Origin: Bacillota bacterium
GTDB lineage: Bacteria > Bacillota > Sulfobacillia > Sulfobacillales > JAIMBI01
Assembly: GCA_021818685.1 (NCBI GenBank)
Contig: JAKATP010000009.1
Span: 1 to 47,567 of the forward strand
Length of the DNA stretch: 47,567 nt
Reading direction: 5' to 3'
The position numbers and the translations under genes were made by a program. Below, one piece after another: positions 1 to 7,805 of the stretch (position 1 is its first letter; the number at the start of each line of letters is the position of its first letter). The notes under the pieces were generated by a model. It was given only the letters and a program-made list of their open reading frames with translations. It searched no databases and was not told the DNA's origin.

Positions 1-185
1 GGCTCCCGATCCGTCAACAAATTCACGAGGAGCGCCAGAATCCGCTCCCCGGGGGAGAGCCGACAGCGGGTCGCATCCCACCCGACGAGCCCATCCATCG
101 TCGGCACCAGCCCGATCCGCGCGGCCATCGCCCGGATGAGCGGGCCCGCGCCGACCACCACCCCCGGTCGCACGATGTCTGCCAT
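1..185 (-). CDS. IS1634-type transposase, N-terminal fragment (DUF4277-like), cut by window edge
   Basis: The reading frame opens at ATG 185, directly after an in-frame TGA, and runs off the left edge. It begins MADIVRPGVVVGAGPLIRAM and continues with RIGLVP, then LSPGERILALLVNLL and TDREP. This follows the pattern known from the DUF4277 N-terminus of IS1634-family (IS4 superfamily) transposases: a hydrophobic GxxPLI start, a helix ending in a hydrophobic LGLV-like segment, then LSxGxRxLALxxNLLTDRxP. The catalytic DDE domain would lie beyond the window, so activity cannot be judged. No clear ribosome-binding site is visible. Terminal inverted repeats should lie between here and about position 260, but I could not identify them without the other end. 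The assignment rests on pattern memory of 61 residues. Confidence 0.6.
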   Translation of the reverse strand, partial: MADIVRPGVVVGAGPLIRAMAARIGLVPTMDGLVGWDATRCRLSPGERILALLVNLLTDRE

Positions 186-263
186 AGAGCGGGCGCTTCG
201 TCATGCGGGGGCGCCATTCCTTTGCGTCACGATTCCGACTATGTCGGAGGCTAATTGGGGCGG

Positions 264-1511
264 TTACCAAATTTTATGTGGTGCGAAAGGTGAGTTGTAC
301 ACCGTCGTGGTATAAGCGGGCTCGATGACTTCCCACACGTTGACCATGTGGTACGTGGTGTAAGCCTGCTTCACATGGACCCGGTAGGACTCCCAGTGCC
401 GGGTGACATGCCAGCCATCGTGGCGCAGGCAGGTCCAGCGGCTCTGCGTGGTTCGGGCATAAATCCAGCAGCCCCAATCGTCCCGCACTCGCTGGCCGCA
501 CGTCTTGGCCCATCCCCCCCAACGCATGAACTCATAGTGGGACCACGGCCACCGGGCATTCACCATCCGGATGTAGCTCCCGTTCAACCCGGTCATCCGC
601 GTGACCGCAACGCCCCCGAACTGCGGATTAGGTGGTCCCGTCGCCAGCGAGGCGGACTGAAGAACCCCACACACAAAAGGGCCCCGGTAATTGCCGCGGC
701 CCATCGACGGAGACGCATGGCTCATCCCCCTCGTATTGCGCACGCGAACCAGAGTTAGGGCAGAGGGACCGGTACCGGCAGGGGAGGGCCGGACGGGTTG
801 GATGGGCAGCGAGATCGTGACAGCACCTAAGTTGGGCTGGGAGGGCCACGAGTCGGTGAACACCACGACGTTGGGCGATGAGCCGCAGTTGGTCACGTAG
901 AGGGCACTCACCCATCCCGACTTCGTTTGGTGAGGTCCAAGGTTCAGATTGACAATGGGACTATTCATGACGTTACCGCCCGGCTGATCGGCCAGCGCCA
1001 AGACCTTGGACGTAATCGTGTAGAGATTCGCCGAGATCGGGAGCAAGACCGCCGGCTCCGTCCAGGTGTTGGCCAACTGCATGAACGGCATACAAGCAGC
1101 TTCGGTGTACGCGGCGTTGCTCATGTGAATAGGCTGGTGGCTCGTATTCGTGACCCGCAGTTCCACGTCCACGGCCACCGCGTTATACGATCCCACCCCG
1201 CTGGGTCCCGGGTCTGCCCAAGCCTTCGGCAGAAACCGCGCTTGGATCACCTGGATGTTGAGCGACCGCAGCATGGCGTTCGCTTGCGGGGTCGCAAACG
1301 GCGGGCCGCCCGTCGCGGCGGCCTGGGCGGTTTCCTGGTAATCCGCGGAGTTGTTGGCCCACGGCATGATACGGAGCGCGACGTTATAAGCCCGGTGACC
1401 CCACGGAGTGTAGCGCTGCGCCACCAACCCGCCCGCTACGATGACCACCAAACAGAGCACCAGGACGGCGAGCCGGCGGCCAGCGCCTTCGGCCATACGC
1501 ATACCTCTCAT
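264..1511 (-). CDS. Membrane-anchored or exported protein of unknown function
   Basis: I do not recognise a named family. The chosen ATG at 1511 follows GGAGGG with a short spacer and gives 415 residues; a longer reading to 1655 lacks a good ribosome-binding site. Residues about 13-31 form one hydrophobic segment (LAVLVLCLVVIVAGGLVA) after several arginines, so the protein is a signal-anchor or secreted protein. About residues 112-132, VDVELRVTNTSHQPIHMS resembles the beta-sandwich of DUF4352/telokin-like extracellular domains. The last 100 residues are rich in Trp, Tyr, His and Arg and contain several cysteines. It sits alone on this strand next to transposase and broken genes, so it is probably accessory. 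Function is unknown. Confidence 0.6.
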   Translation of the reverse strand: MRGMRMAEGAGRRLAVLVLCLVVIVAGGLVAQRYTPWGHRAYNVALRIMPWANNSADYQETAQAAATGGPPFATPQANAMLRSLNIQVIQARFLPKAWADPGPSGVGSYNAVAVDVELRVTNTSHQPIHMSNAAYTEAACMPFMQLANTWTEPAVLLPISANLYTITSKVLALADQPGGNVMNSPIVNLNLGPHQTKSGWVSALYVTNCGSSPNVVVFTDSWPSQPNLGAVTISLPIQPVRPSPAGTGPSALTLVRVRNTRGMSHASPSMGRGNYRGPFVCGVLQSASLATGPPNPQFGGVAVTRMTGLNGSYIRMVNARWPWSHYEFMRWGGWAKTCGQRVRDDWGCWIYARTTQSRWTCLRHDGWHVTRHWESYRVHVKQAYTTYHMVNVWEVIEPAYTTTVYNSPFAPHKIW

Positions 1512-1724
1512 GCTCCCTCCACTACAAGATCCCGGGTCCGTCTGTGGTGCACGGACGCATGAAGTCTTCTGCGCCCCGGCGGGTCCGGGCCGGTCCAGCG
1601 CTTCGGCTCGACGGGCGCGGGGGCCGGGGCAAGCCAGAAGGCGAGCCGAGGCCACCAGCGTCGACGACGCAAGTCGCTAGGCACGGTTCCGGGCAGAATC
1701 CGTAACACGTGTCACGTTTTTGGG

Positions 1725-2129
1725 TTAGGGCGTAAAGAGCGCCTGGGCCACCTGGTAGAGACCCTGAGGCGTCGGCACCAGGAGCGCCACGGCGTCGGGC
1801 TTGGCGCCTTTCGTGGGCACAAACGCACTGACGTTGCCGTGGGCCGGTACCGTCACCCGTAAGACACGGTGGCCAGTCGAGGTGCCTGCCGCCCCGGGGA
1901 ACAAACTGGGCGCAGGCGGCACGACCACCTGATCAACTGCCGTCATCGCGGCCCCATTTTGGGCCGCTCCCGTCAGCACGTCCTGGTTGGTGATCGTGAG
2001 AGCGCTGGCTGTGGGATTCGTAATCGTCACCGTCAGGGCGAGCGCCTGCATGCCGGGCGGCCCCGTCGTTCCGTGCGGGAGCGCCAGGGGCTTGGCGCCG
2101 GCCCTGTGGATGGCGAACTGGTCGGAGGG
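1725..2129 (-). pseudogene. C-terminal remnant of an exported beta-rich protein
   Basis: From just after an in-frame TAG at 2130-2132 the frame reads SDQFAIHRAGAKPLALP and later LTVTITNPTASALTITNQ, ending LYQVAQALFTP. The composition is beta-strand-like, with Thr/Val/Asn alternation reminiscent of extracellular Ig-like (DUF4352-type) domains, as in the neighbouring gene at 264-1511. There is no start codon with a ribosome-binding site in front of it; the first ATG is at 2051, inside the domain. In the adjacent frame immediately upstream (about 2130-2200) the sequence reads TIVNLLITLAAGGGNLPAGG, which looks like a hydrophobic leader. The most economical reading is one gene broken by a frameshift near 2130. 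That is inference. Confidence 0.4.
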
Positions 2130-2495
2130 CTACTCCCCCGGCCGGAAGATTGCCACCACCGGCCGCCAAGGTGATAAGCAGGTTGACGATTGTCCCCGTG
2201 ACACGACCTTGAGGTGCTCGTAGATGGGTTCCTGGTGCAAGCCGTAGCTCTGGATGATGAAGACGTTCCGGACCACTGCCTCGTTCACGGCCCTTTTCAC
2301 GGCCTCGGCAAAGTCGGCATAAAGCCGGGTGTGGCGGCAGCCCCTCGTGTCCTGTTCGCCCCGCGCGAGCCGTTTTTCGAGCGTGGCGACGTCAAGGCCC
2401 GCATAGGCTGCGGCGTCCCCGCGCACCGCTTCCAGGATGCGTTCGCGCGCCTCCTTGGCCGCCCCACGATGAAGAACCCCCCAACCCGACTCCAT
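2130..2495 (-). CDS. Unrecognised open frame, probable gene fragment
   Basis: The frame from ATG 2495 gives 121 residues. G/C-rich third codon positions and an ordinary protein composition (AVRGDAAAYAGLDVATLEKR, then YADFAEAVKRAVNEAVVRNV and IIQSYGLHQEPIYEHLKVV) argue that it is, or was, coding. The first part is predicted helical and charged. I do not recognise the family. The start has no Shine-Dalgarno sequence and the frame can be extended to 2642 through AT-richer, non-coding-looking DNA, so the 5' end may have been lost. The last 15 or so residues (LSPWRPVVAIFRPGE) look like out-of-frame sequence: a neighbouring frame there reads like a signal segment. It is best treated as part of a decayed locus with the entry at 1725-2129. 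Confidence 0.35.
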   Translation of the reverse strand: MESGWGVLHRGAAKEARERILEAVRGDAAAYAGLDVATLEKRLARGEQDTRGCRHTRLYADFAEAVKRAVNEAVVRNVFIIQSYGLHQEPIYEHLKVVSRGQSSTCLSPWRPVVAIFRPGE

Positions 2496-2658
2496 TCGGA
2501 GAGGGGACGTTACGTGTCGAACCGTATAGAGCAGTGTCGAGCAGTCGATAACATGCGGCGGGAGAGACTTTCCATTGTTTGCCGAATGATATTTACCGTC
2601 TAAATGCGCCTTATCGGCTGGTTCTGACTCCGGCCCCACCAAAATGGAGGGTTACGGT

Positions 2659-3353
2659 ATGAGGATAGGGAAAGCGATTCAGGCGGTAATCGCGGGGTCT
2701 TCCTTGGCGGTCATGTGCCTGTCATTCGTTGCATTGTCACCCGGACATGCTATTGCGACGTGCGACACAAACCACACCGTCATCGGCGCCATCGGTCCCA
2801 CCGAGGCACCAAACACCGTATTCGGCGCTCATGCATATTTGAACACAGCTCCGATTGGAAACGAATGCTACGAAGTTTCGGCGTGAGACATGGCGAATAA
2901 CGGCAGCAGCGAGTTCGCCCAAATCGGGCTTATGGAGTTAGGTCCAGACCAGGCAGGGTCTACCCCGGAGCTATCCGTGGAGTGGACGAACGGGACGACC
3001 CCGGTGGCGCCCGACGAGCTACTAATCTACCCGTCCGGAACTAATAGCTACATCGTCCTCTACGATGGTTCAACATCCCAGTGGCAGTTTAAGATGAATG
3101 GTTACGTTTACCTTACGAAGGGTCGCTGGGGTGGACGCCCACGAGTGGTGAGTGGTCCGACGAGGTCTACGCCTATCAGGATTACGTGCCGGGCACCAGT
3201 TCCAACCAGGAGGACTTCTCGACCCTGCAAATGAAGTATGCCGGGATCTGGTACAACCTCGAGTCGTACCCATCCTGGGTTAACAACACCCCGTACGGGG
3301 CATGGGGACCGAGAACTGTGGACAGCTTCGCAACGTACGACACACGCGGGTGA
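2659..3353 (+). pseudogene. Exported protein gene interrupted by TGA and a frameshift
   Basis: ATG 2659 follows GGAGGG with a 7-base spacer. It starts MRIGKAIQAVIAG, has a hydrophobic core and a likely signal-peptidase site at HAIA-TC. The frame stops at TGA 2884-2886 (EVSA-stop-DMANNG) and resumes in the same frame as NGSSEFAQIGLMELG through QWQFKMNGYVYLTKGRW up to about 3128. There a one-base difference in a GGGG run (3128-3131) moves the coherent reading to the next frame: WTPTSGEWSDEVYAYQDYVP, then KYAGIWYNLESYPSWVNN and GAWGPRTVDSFATYDTRG, stop 3351-3353. A TGG-to-TGA change plus loss of one G would explain both lesions. The intact protein would be a secreted, Trp/Tyr-rich protein of about 231 residues. 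I do not recognise its family. Sequencing error cannot be excluded. Confidence 0.6.
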
Positions 3354-3420
3354 GGACATTCCCTCGCGGTCGCCAGCCATCCTTCTAACCAAGTCAAATC
3401 CCTTGCGGAGGTGCGATGCC

Positions 3421-3882
3421 GTGAACCGTCACTTGGTAATCGGAACAGCTGGGCTCGCCTTGGGAATGGCGCTGGTAGCGACTCTGGTTGTCAACGCGCA
3501 CGCCTCACCCTCTAGTCCGTCGTTGGAGTGGCTAAAATCGAACCAGGGCTTCGTAGTATCTCCACTTCAAGCGACGGAACCGATCGGTATGGCGACGGCA
3601 GAGGCAGCCGTTTTTAGCCGGAACGCCTTTCCTCTCTTGCCTAAATCGACACCGATGGCGGCCGAACTCCTCATGTGGGAACTCCCGGGAAATCAGACAG
3701 GATTGGGGAGGATGCAACCCGTGTGGCTCATTACGTGGTCTCAGACCTACACATGGGTGAATCCCGTAATCGCTCCCGCGGGTTCCCCGGCCCCAGCCAC
3801 GCCCTCCATCACCTATTACCATATGAACGTCATTGTCAGCGCAACGACCGGGAAGGCTCTCATAGCGTTTCCCAGCCCATAG
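3421..3882 (+). CDS. Small exported protein, possibly PepSY-like C-terminus
   Basis: GTG 3421 lies 7 bases after GGAGGTG, a strong ribosome-binding site, and gives 153 residues. Residues 1-29 form a signal peptide or anchor (VIGTAGLALGMALVATLVV, then NAHASP). The mature part ends with PVWLITW, a variable Pro/Ala loop, then YYHMNVIVSATTGKALIAF. The pairing of a VWLITW-like strand with a V-x-V-x-A-x-TGK-hydrophobic strand is how many PepSY-type domains end, which usually occur in secreted or membrane proteins. That is a weak resemblance only. It follows the broken exported-protein gene by 68 bases on the same strand and may once have been co-transcribed with it. Confidence 0.55.
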   Translation: MNRHLVIGTAGLALGMALVATLVVNAHASPSSPSLEWLKSNQGFVVSPLQATEPIGMATAEAAVFSRNAFPLLPKSTPMAAELLMWELPGNQTGLGRMQPVWLITWSQTYTWVNPVIAPAGSPAPATPSITYYHMNVIVSATTGKALIAFPSP

Positions 3883-4010
3883 CCGCTCCGAATATGCGTC
3901 CCGCTGAGGTGCCGTACGCGGCTTAGAGACGCCGACCAATGACGCTCGGCTTGACCCGCCGACCCGGTGCTCGCTGATCAATGCATTGAGGAGGGGGGTC
4001 CTCCTTGGTC

Positions 4011-4163
4011 TTCGGGCTTAAGAAGCCATGGGCCGACGCGCTCGCGGCCGGCACAAAGAGCTGGGAACTCTAGGCCGACATCCCCCGCCACCGCCAGGTC
4101 AGGATCCCCACGGTGCTGGGGCTCAGCTTCCGCATGTCAAATAGTGGAGCTCGAAGGATTTAA
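4011..4163 (+). pseudogene. Short coding-like remnant with an in-frame TAG
   Basis: The frame reads FGLKKPWADALAAGTKSWEL, then TAG at 4071-4073, then ADIPRHRQVRIPTVLGLSF and RM before drifting to a TAA at 4161. Nearly all third codon positions up to about 4137 are G or C, as in the real genes here, and the residues look protein-like on both sides of the stop. There is no ribosome-binding site or credible start. I do not recognise the family. It is probably a leftover of a deleted gene in this decayed stretch. Confidence 0.25.
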
Positions 4164-4591
4164 CGGGGGCTGAAAATAGAACATATGACGCAAAGGAGTG
4201 GGGCCCGCCGGTCGCGAAGCCTCGAGTATGCGGCAATCCCCGGATGACGCCCTGGTCTTGGCCAACGACCCCAATATTTTCCGCAGGCGGGGCTTCCCCC
4301 ACCACGGTACCGTCTTCCCGCATCGCCACACGGCCAAGCCGCACGCACATCTGGGGCAGATGCTCGATGGCGTGGAGCCAGCGCTCTTTTTTCGTCAGCC
4401 GCTCGGTTTTTTCGGGGGTGGGAGCCTCCGAGATATATGGCAAACTATCGTAGTAATAGGCGCGCAAGAGACGGCTTTCAGGCGGGAGCACCGCCGTTAC
4501 GAACTTCTCATAATCGACCCACCGACTCGAACCGATGGGCTGTGACCCATTGCACGTAGGCCCCGTCAATAAACACCGCGACGCGCTCCAC
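4123..4591 (-). pseudogene. NYN-domain (LabA/DUF88-type) RNase gene, frameshifted and truncated
   Basis: GTG 4591 follows GGGAGG with a 7-base spacer and opens VERVAVFIDGAYVQWV, the first strand and metal-binding Asp (FIDGAN-like) of NYN/LabA PIN-like nucleases. That frame ends at 4508 after a one-base slip between about 4510 and 4530. The next frame continues the family pattern: VDYEKFVTAVLPPESRLLRA, YYYDSLPYISEAPTPEKTER, then LPQMCVRLGRVAMREDG at about 4300. Beyond that point the expected segment (K-G-V-D-V-x-L-A-x-D and the later GDSDF) is missing in all frames, so the catalytic core is incomplete. The gene therefore has both an internal frameshift and a lost 3' half. The NYN call itself is fairly secure; whether the lesion is real needs raw reads. 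Confidence 0.65.
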
Positions 4592-4837
4592 AGGCCGTCC
4601 TCCCTTCGGCACTTCCCACTGCCCTCTTAGCCCGGTGCTGCTCGCGTCTGTTGATGGTCCAGGCCCTGCCGACTGGCTTCGGAAGCCTCCGCACATTCCC
4701 TACCGGACGCCATGAAGGGCCAGCGCGGCGAGCCCTTAGGGGAGATTCGTGGTCGTGCCCGCGGATTCACGAAACGTCTGCGTCGGACTGCCGGCGCCCT
4801 GGTGCCTGCACGACGACCACCGCCTATGTCCTCACTG

Positions 4838-5422
4838 TCAGGCCTTCGGAGTCGCAAGGGGAACCCCCTCCGCGCACAGGGGACAGTCTGCCGCCCGGTA
4901 GGCGGCCGCCAGCAGCCGGAGCACACTGAACGTCGGATAGGGAATCCGGAAATCCTCGGGACGGCGGTCGACCAGGACGCCCACCCCTACCACCTCGGCT
5001 CCGGCCTCGCGCACCGCATCGACCGCCAGCATCACGGAACCACCCGTGGTCATGGCGTCCTCCACCACCAACACCCGCTCGCCAGGCAGCGGCCGGAGCC
5101 CGCGGCGGATGACCATACGTTTTTGGCCGCCCTGCCCTTCCACCTTTTCGGCGAAGCTCGCCTTTGGACCCGATGGCATCTCGGAGGCGACAGCCCACGC
5201 CAGGATCACCCCGCCCATGGCCGGGCCCACGATCCGATCCGGCGAAAGGCTCTCCCCAAAACGTGCCAGCTCACGGATCCAGGGCCGAGCCCGCCCCGGA
5301 TCCTCCATTAACTTCGACAAGAGCATGAAGCGATCGCCATGCCGCCCCGACGTGAGGAGAAAGTGTCCCTCCATCAGTGCGCCCGTTTCGATAAGGTCTG
5401 CCAGCCAGCCTGCCTCAGCCAC
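4838..5422 (-). CDS. pyrE: Orotate phosphoribosyltransferase
   Basis: Converts orotate and PRPP to orotidine 5'-phosphate, step five of UMP synthesis. The 194-residue product has the type I PRTase signature VLVVEDAMTTGGSV (about residues 117-130), where the adjacent acidic pair and TTGGS bind PRPP, and an N-terminal ALMEGHFLLTSGRHGDRF segment typical of PyrE. The start is GTG 5422, inside the end of pyrF (8-base overlap). It is the last gene of the pyr operon; about 250 bases of non-coding DNA separate it from the broken NYN gene, and I see no clear terminator there. Length and motifs match the family, with no lesion visible. Confidence 0.95.
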   Translation of the reverse strand: MAEAGWLADLIETGALMEGHFLLTSGRHGDRFMLLSKLMEDPGRARPWIRELARFGESLSPDRIVGPAMGGVILAWAVASEMPSGPKASFAEKVEGQGGQKRMVIRRGLRPLPGERVLVVEDAMTTGGSVMLAVDAVREAGAEVVGVGVLVDRRPEDFRIPYPTFSVLRLLAAAYRAADCPLCAEGVPLATPKA

Positions 5423-6113
5423 AGGTCACCCCTCTCACTAGGTTCTCGACCACGGTCAAGCGTGCGCGGGGATCGGCGGCCCCAGTCACTGCGCGGCCCA
5501 CCACCAGATCCGTGGCGCCTCGTGCGTAAGCCTCATCCGGGCGGCCGATGCGCGCCTGATCCCCGACCGCATCGCCCGGCAGGCGGATGCCGGGCACGAT
5601 AAGACGGGCTTGGTCGTGAGCCGCCCGCAGGCTTCCCACCTCCTCGGCCGAGGTGATAAACGCACGGACCCCCGCTCTGTATGCCATCTCGAACAGGCGC
5701 TGGGCGAGGACTCCCGGCGCGGGGAGTCCCATGGCCCTAAGGGCAGCCTCATCAAGACTGGTGAGCACGGTCACGGCCGCCACCTGCAAGGAGTCGCCGG
5801 CCCCGGCCACCGCCCCCTCCAGCATGGCCCGACCGCCCGCGGCGTGGACGGTGAGCAAGCTTACCCCGAGCTCCCGCGCCCGAGCCGTCGCCCGCTCCAC
5901 CGTCCGGGGAATGTCATGAAGCTTCAGATCGAGGAAGACCGACAGACCACGCCTGATCCAGGCGCGAATCGGGTCAGGGCCTGCGGCCGTGAACAATTCG
6001 AGTCCGACTTTATAGTGTCGCTGCGGGTGGAGCTGTTCTATCAGGGCCTCCGCCGCGTGTACGTCGGCCATATCGAGCGCAATCCACACGGTGGGGGGCC
6101 TCTTAGTGCTCAT
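5415..6113 (-). CDS. pyrF: Orotidine 5'-phosphate decarboxylase
   Basis: Decarboxylates OMP to UMP, the final step of the pathway, as a soluble dimeric TIM barrel. The N-terminal IALDMADVHAAEALI contains the first catalytic-site Asp; VFLDLKLHDIPRTV (about residues 60-73) carries the conserved Asp-Lys-His-Asp catalytic array; VPGIRLPGD and LVVGRAVTGAADP near the end are the phosphate-gripping loops. Length (232 residues) is normal. It overlaps pyrD by 11 bases and pyrE by 8, consistent with a tightly coupled operon under the PyrR attenuator before pyrR. Confidence 0.96.
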   Translation of the reverse strand: MSTKRPPTVWIALDMADVHAAEALIEQLHPQRHYKVGLELFTAAGPDPIRAWIRRGLSVFLDLKLHDIPRTVERATARARELGVSLLTVHAAGGRAMLEGAVAGAGDSLQVAAVTVLTSLDEAALRAMGLPAPGVLAQRLFEMAYRAGVRAFITSAEEVGSLRAAHDQARLIVPGIRLPGDAVGDQARIGRPDEAYARGATDLVVGRAVTGAADPRARLTVVENLVRGVTCG

Positions 6114-7050
6114 CGGCTTCTCCTTTCGCTGGCGGGTGGGCCGCTCCCACCGCCTCCGCCACGGATCCGAAACCGTATTGCCGGAGGATCTCCGGCAGAT
6201 CGTCGATGACCCGCGTCATGGCGTCCGGACGGCCGAAGGTGGCGGTCCCCACCATGACCGCCGACGCGCCCGCCATGAAGTACTCCAGCGCATCCCGCGC
6301 TGTTTCGATGCCGCCCATGCCCACGACCGGCAGCGGAATCCGCCGTGATACCTCATAGACCACCCGCACCCCGACCGGTCGGATGGCGGGCCCGGACAGA
6401 CCGCCGCTTCCCCCACCCAGCGCAGGGCGTCGCCGGTCAAGATCGATGGCCATGCCGAGAAGCGTGTTGATGGCTGTCAGGGCTGCAGCTCCTGCCGACT
6501 GGGCCGCCTGACCCACCTCCAGGACGCGGTCGGTGTTGGGAGAGAGCTTGACCCATACGGGCCGTCCGGCCGTCTCCACCACCGCTCGCACCACCTCGAA
6601 GGCCCGATCGGGGTCATGCCCAAACTGCATCCCACCCTCTTTAATATTCGGACAAGAAATATTCACCTCGAGCGCCGCGATTCCCGATTCACGCGCGAGA
6701 CACTCGCTCACCCGCCGGTACTCGTCAACGGTGTGCCCGATGACGTTCACCACCAGGACCGTCCCGAGCTCTCGCAAGAAGGGCAGATCGTCGCGGATGA
6801 ACGCCCGGACGCCCGGATTCTGCAGACCGATGGAGTTCAAAAGTCCCGACGGCGTCTCCCAGACCCGTGGCGGTGGGTTTCCGGACCACGAGTCCACCGC
6901 CACGCCCTTAACGGCGATGCCTCCGAGTCGTCGCATGTCAACGTGCGCGCGGTATTCGGGCCCGAACCCGAACGTACCCGAGGCGGCCAGCACGGGATTT
7001 TGAAGAACGATCCTGCCGATGTGCGCTGTGAGATCCACATCCCGGATCAT
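6103..7050 (-). CDS. pyrD: Dihydroorotate dehydrogenase, class 1B catalytic subunit
   Basis: Oxidises dihydroorotate to orotate using FMN and passes electrons to PyrK (NAD-linked class 1B). The chosen ATG 7050 starts MIRDVDLTAHIGRI and gives 315 residues; it overlaps the pyrK stop as ATGA. The catalytic-base cysteine lies in LEVNISCPNIKEGG, the FMN loop is in NPVLAASGTFGFG, and VVGMGGIETARDALEYFMAG followed by AVMVGTATF forms the FMN phosphate site. Cysteine rather than serine at the active site and the adjacent pyrK identify the 1B type. A longer reading to 7176 runs inside pyrK and is rejected. Confidence 0.95.
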   Translation of the reverse strand: MIRDVDLTAHIGRIVLQNPVLAASGTFGFGPEYRAHVDMRRLGGIAVKGVAVDSWSGNPPPRVWETPSGLLNSIGLQNPGVRAFIRDDLPFLRELGTVLVVNVIGHTVDEYRRVSECLARESGIAALEVNISCPNIKEGGMQFGHDPDRAFEVVRAVVETAGRPVWVKLSPNTDRVLEVGQAAQSAGAAALTAINTLLGMAIDLDRRRPALGGGSGGLSGPAIRPVGVRVVYEVSRRIPLPVVGMGGIETARDALEYFMAGASAVMVGTATFGRPDAMTRVIDDLPEILRQYGFGSVAEAVGAAHPPAKGEADEH

Positions 7051-7805
7051 GGCGGGGCCTCCCCGTAAAGCATTTCGCGTGCAAACACGGGCCCGTCCGT
7101 GCACACCCGATACCAGGTCCGGCCCGCCCCCGGGGCTCCGGGTACCACGCAGGCCAGACACGCACCGACCCCACAACCCATGCGCTGTTCAAAGCCGAGC
7201 CAGGCCGGACAATGAGCATCCGTCGTCAAGCGGGCCACCTCGTGCAGCATCGGCGCCGGCCCGCAGGCCATCACGGATCCGTGTGGGTGCGCTGAGAGCC
7301 ACGTCGCCAGGAGGTCCGTCACCCGGCCCCGACGTCCGAAGCTCCCGTCGTCCGTGCAGAGGGCGGGGTGCAGACCCCGTGCGCCGAAGTCATCGACCAT
7401 AACCAGGGCCTCGCGATCGCGTGCCCCCAGGAGGACGGCCAGCGATGCGTCCGGCCAACACTGCGCATAAAAGAACAACGGGGGAATCCCCACACCCCCT
7501 CCGACGAGCGCCAGCGGCCCCGGAGGCGGTGGCGGAAACCCCCGTCCGAGCGGGCCCATGACATCAAGGTCTTCACCCACCGCTCGCCCGGCGAGCCAGG
7601 CGGTGCCGGCACCCACCACCCGGAACAGAATGCCGACCCGTCCGTCGTCCACGCGGGAGAAGGACAGCGGGCGCCGGAGCGTGCCCCCTGTCGCCACATG
7701 CAGAAACTGGCCCGGTTCCGGCCTGCGGCCGAGGCCGCTCGCATCGAGCAACAGCTCCACGTGATCCGACGCCGGAACCCGTCGCTCAACGATGGTAAGC
7801 CGCAT
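7047..7805 (-). CDS. pyrK: Dihydroorotate dehydrogenase electron-transfer subunit
   Basis: Partner of PyrD. It holds FAD and a 2Fe-2S cluster and passes electrons to NAD+. From ATG 7805 the protein has 252 residues: an FAD-binding beta barrel with RPLSFSRVDDGRVGILFRVV, a nucleotide-binding GPLALVGGGVGIPPLFF segment, and a C-terminal cluster-binding region with MGCGVGACLACVV followed later by YRVCTDGPVF, giving four cysteines. The start is uncertain: ATGs also lie at 7814, 7817 and 7832, with GAGAGG just before 7817. I chose 7805 (MRLTIVERRVPASDHVEL) as closest to family N-termini. It overlaps the carB stop by about 20 bases and pyrD by four. Confidence 0.93.
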   Translation of the reverse strand: MRLTIVERRVPASDHVELLLDASGLGRRPEPGQFLHVATGGTLRRPLSFSRVDDGRVGILFRVVGAGTAWLAGRAVGEDLDVMGPLGRGFPPPPPGPLALVGGGVGIPPLFFYAQCWPDASLAVLLGARDREALVMVDDFGARGLHPALCTDDGSFGRRGRVTDLLATWLSAHPHGSVMACGPAPMLHEVARLTTDAHCPAWLGFEQRMGCGVGACLACVVPGAPGAGRTWYRVCTDGPVFAREMLYGEAPP

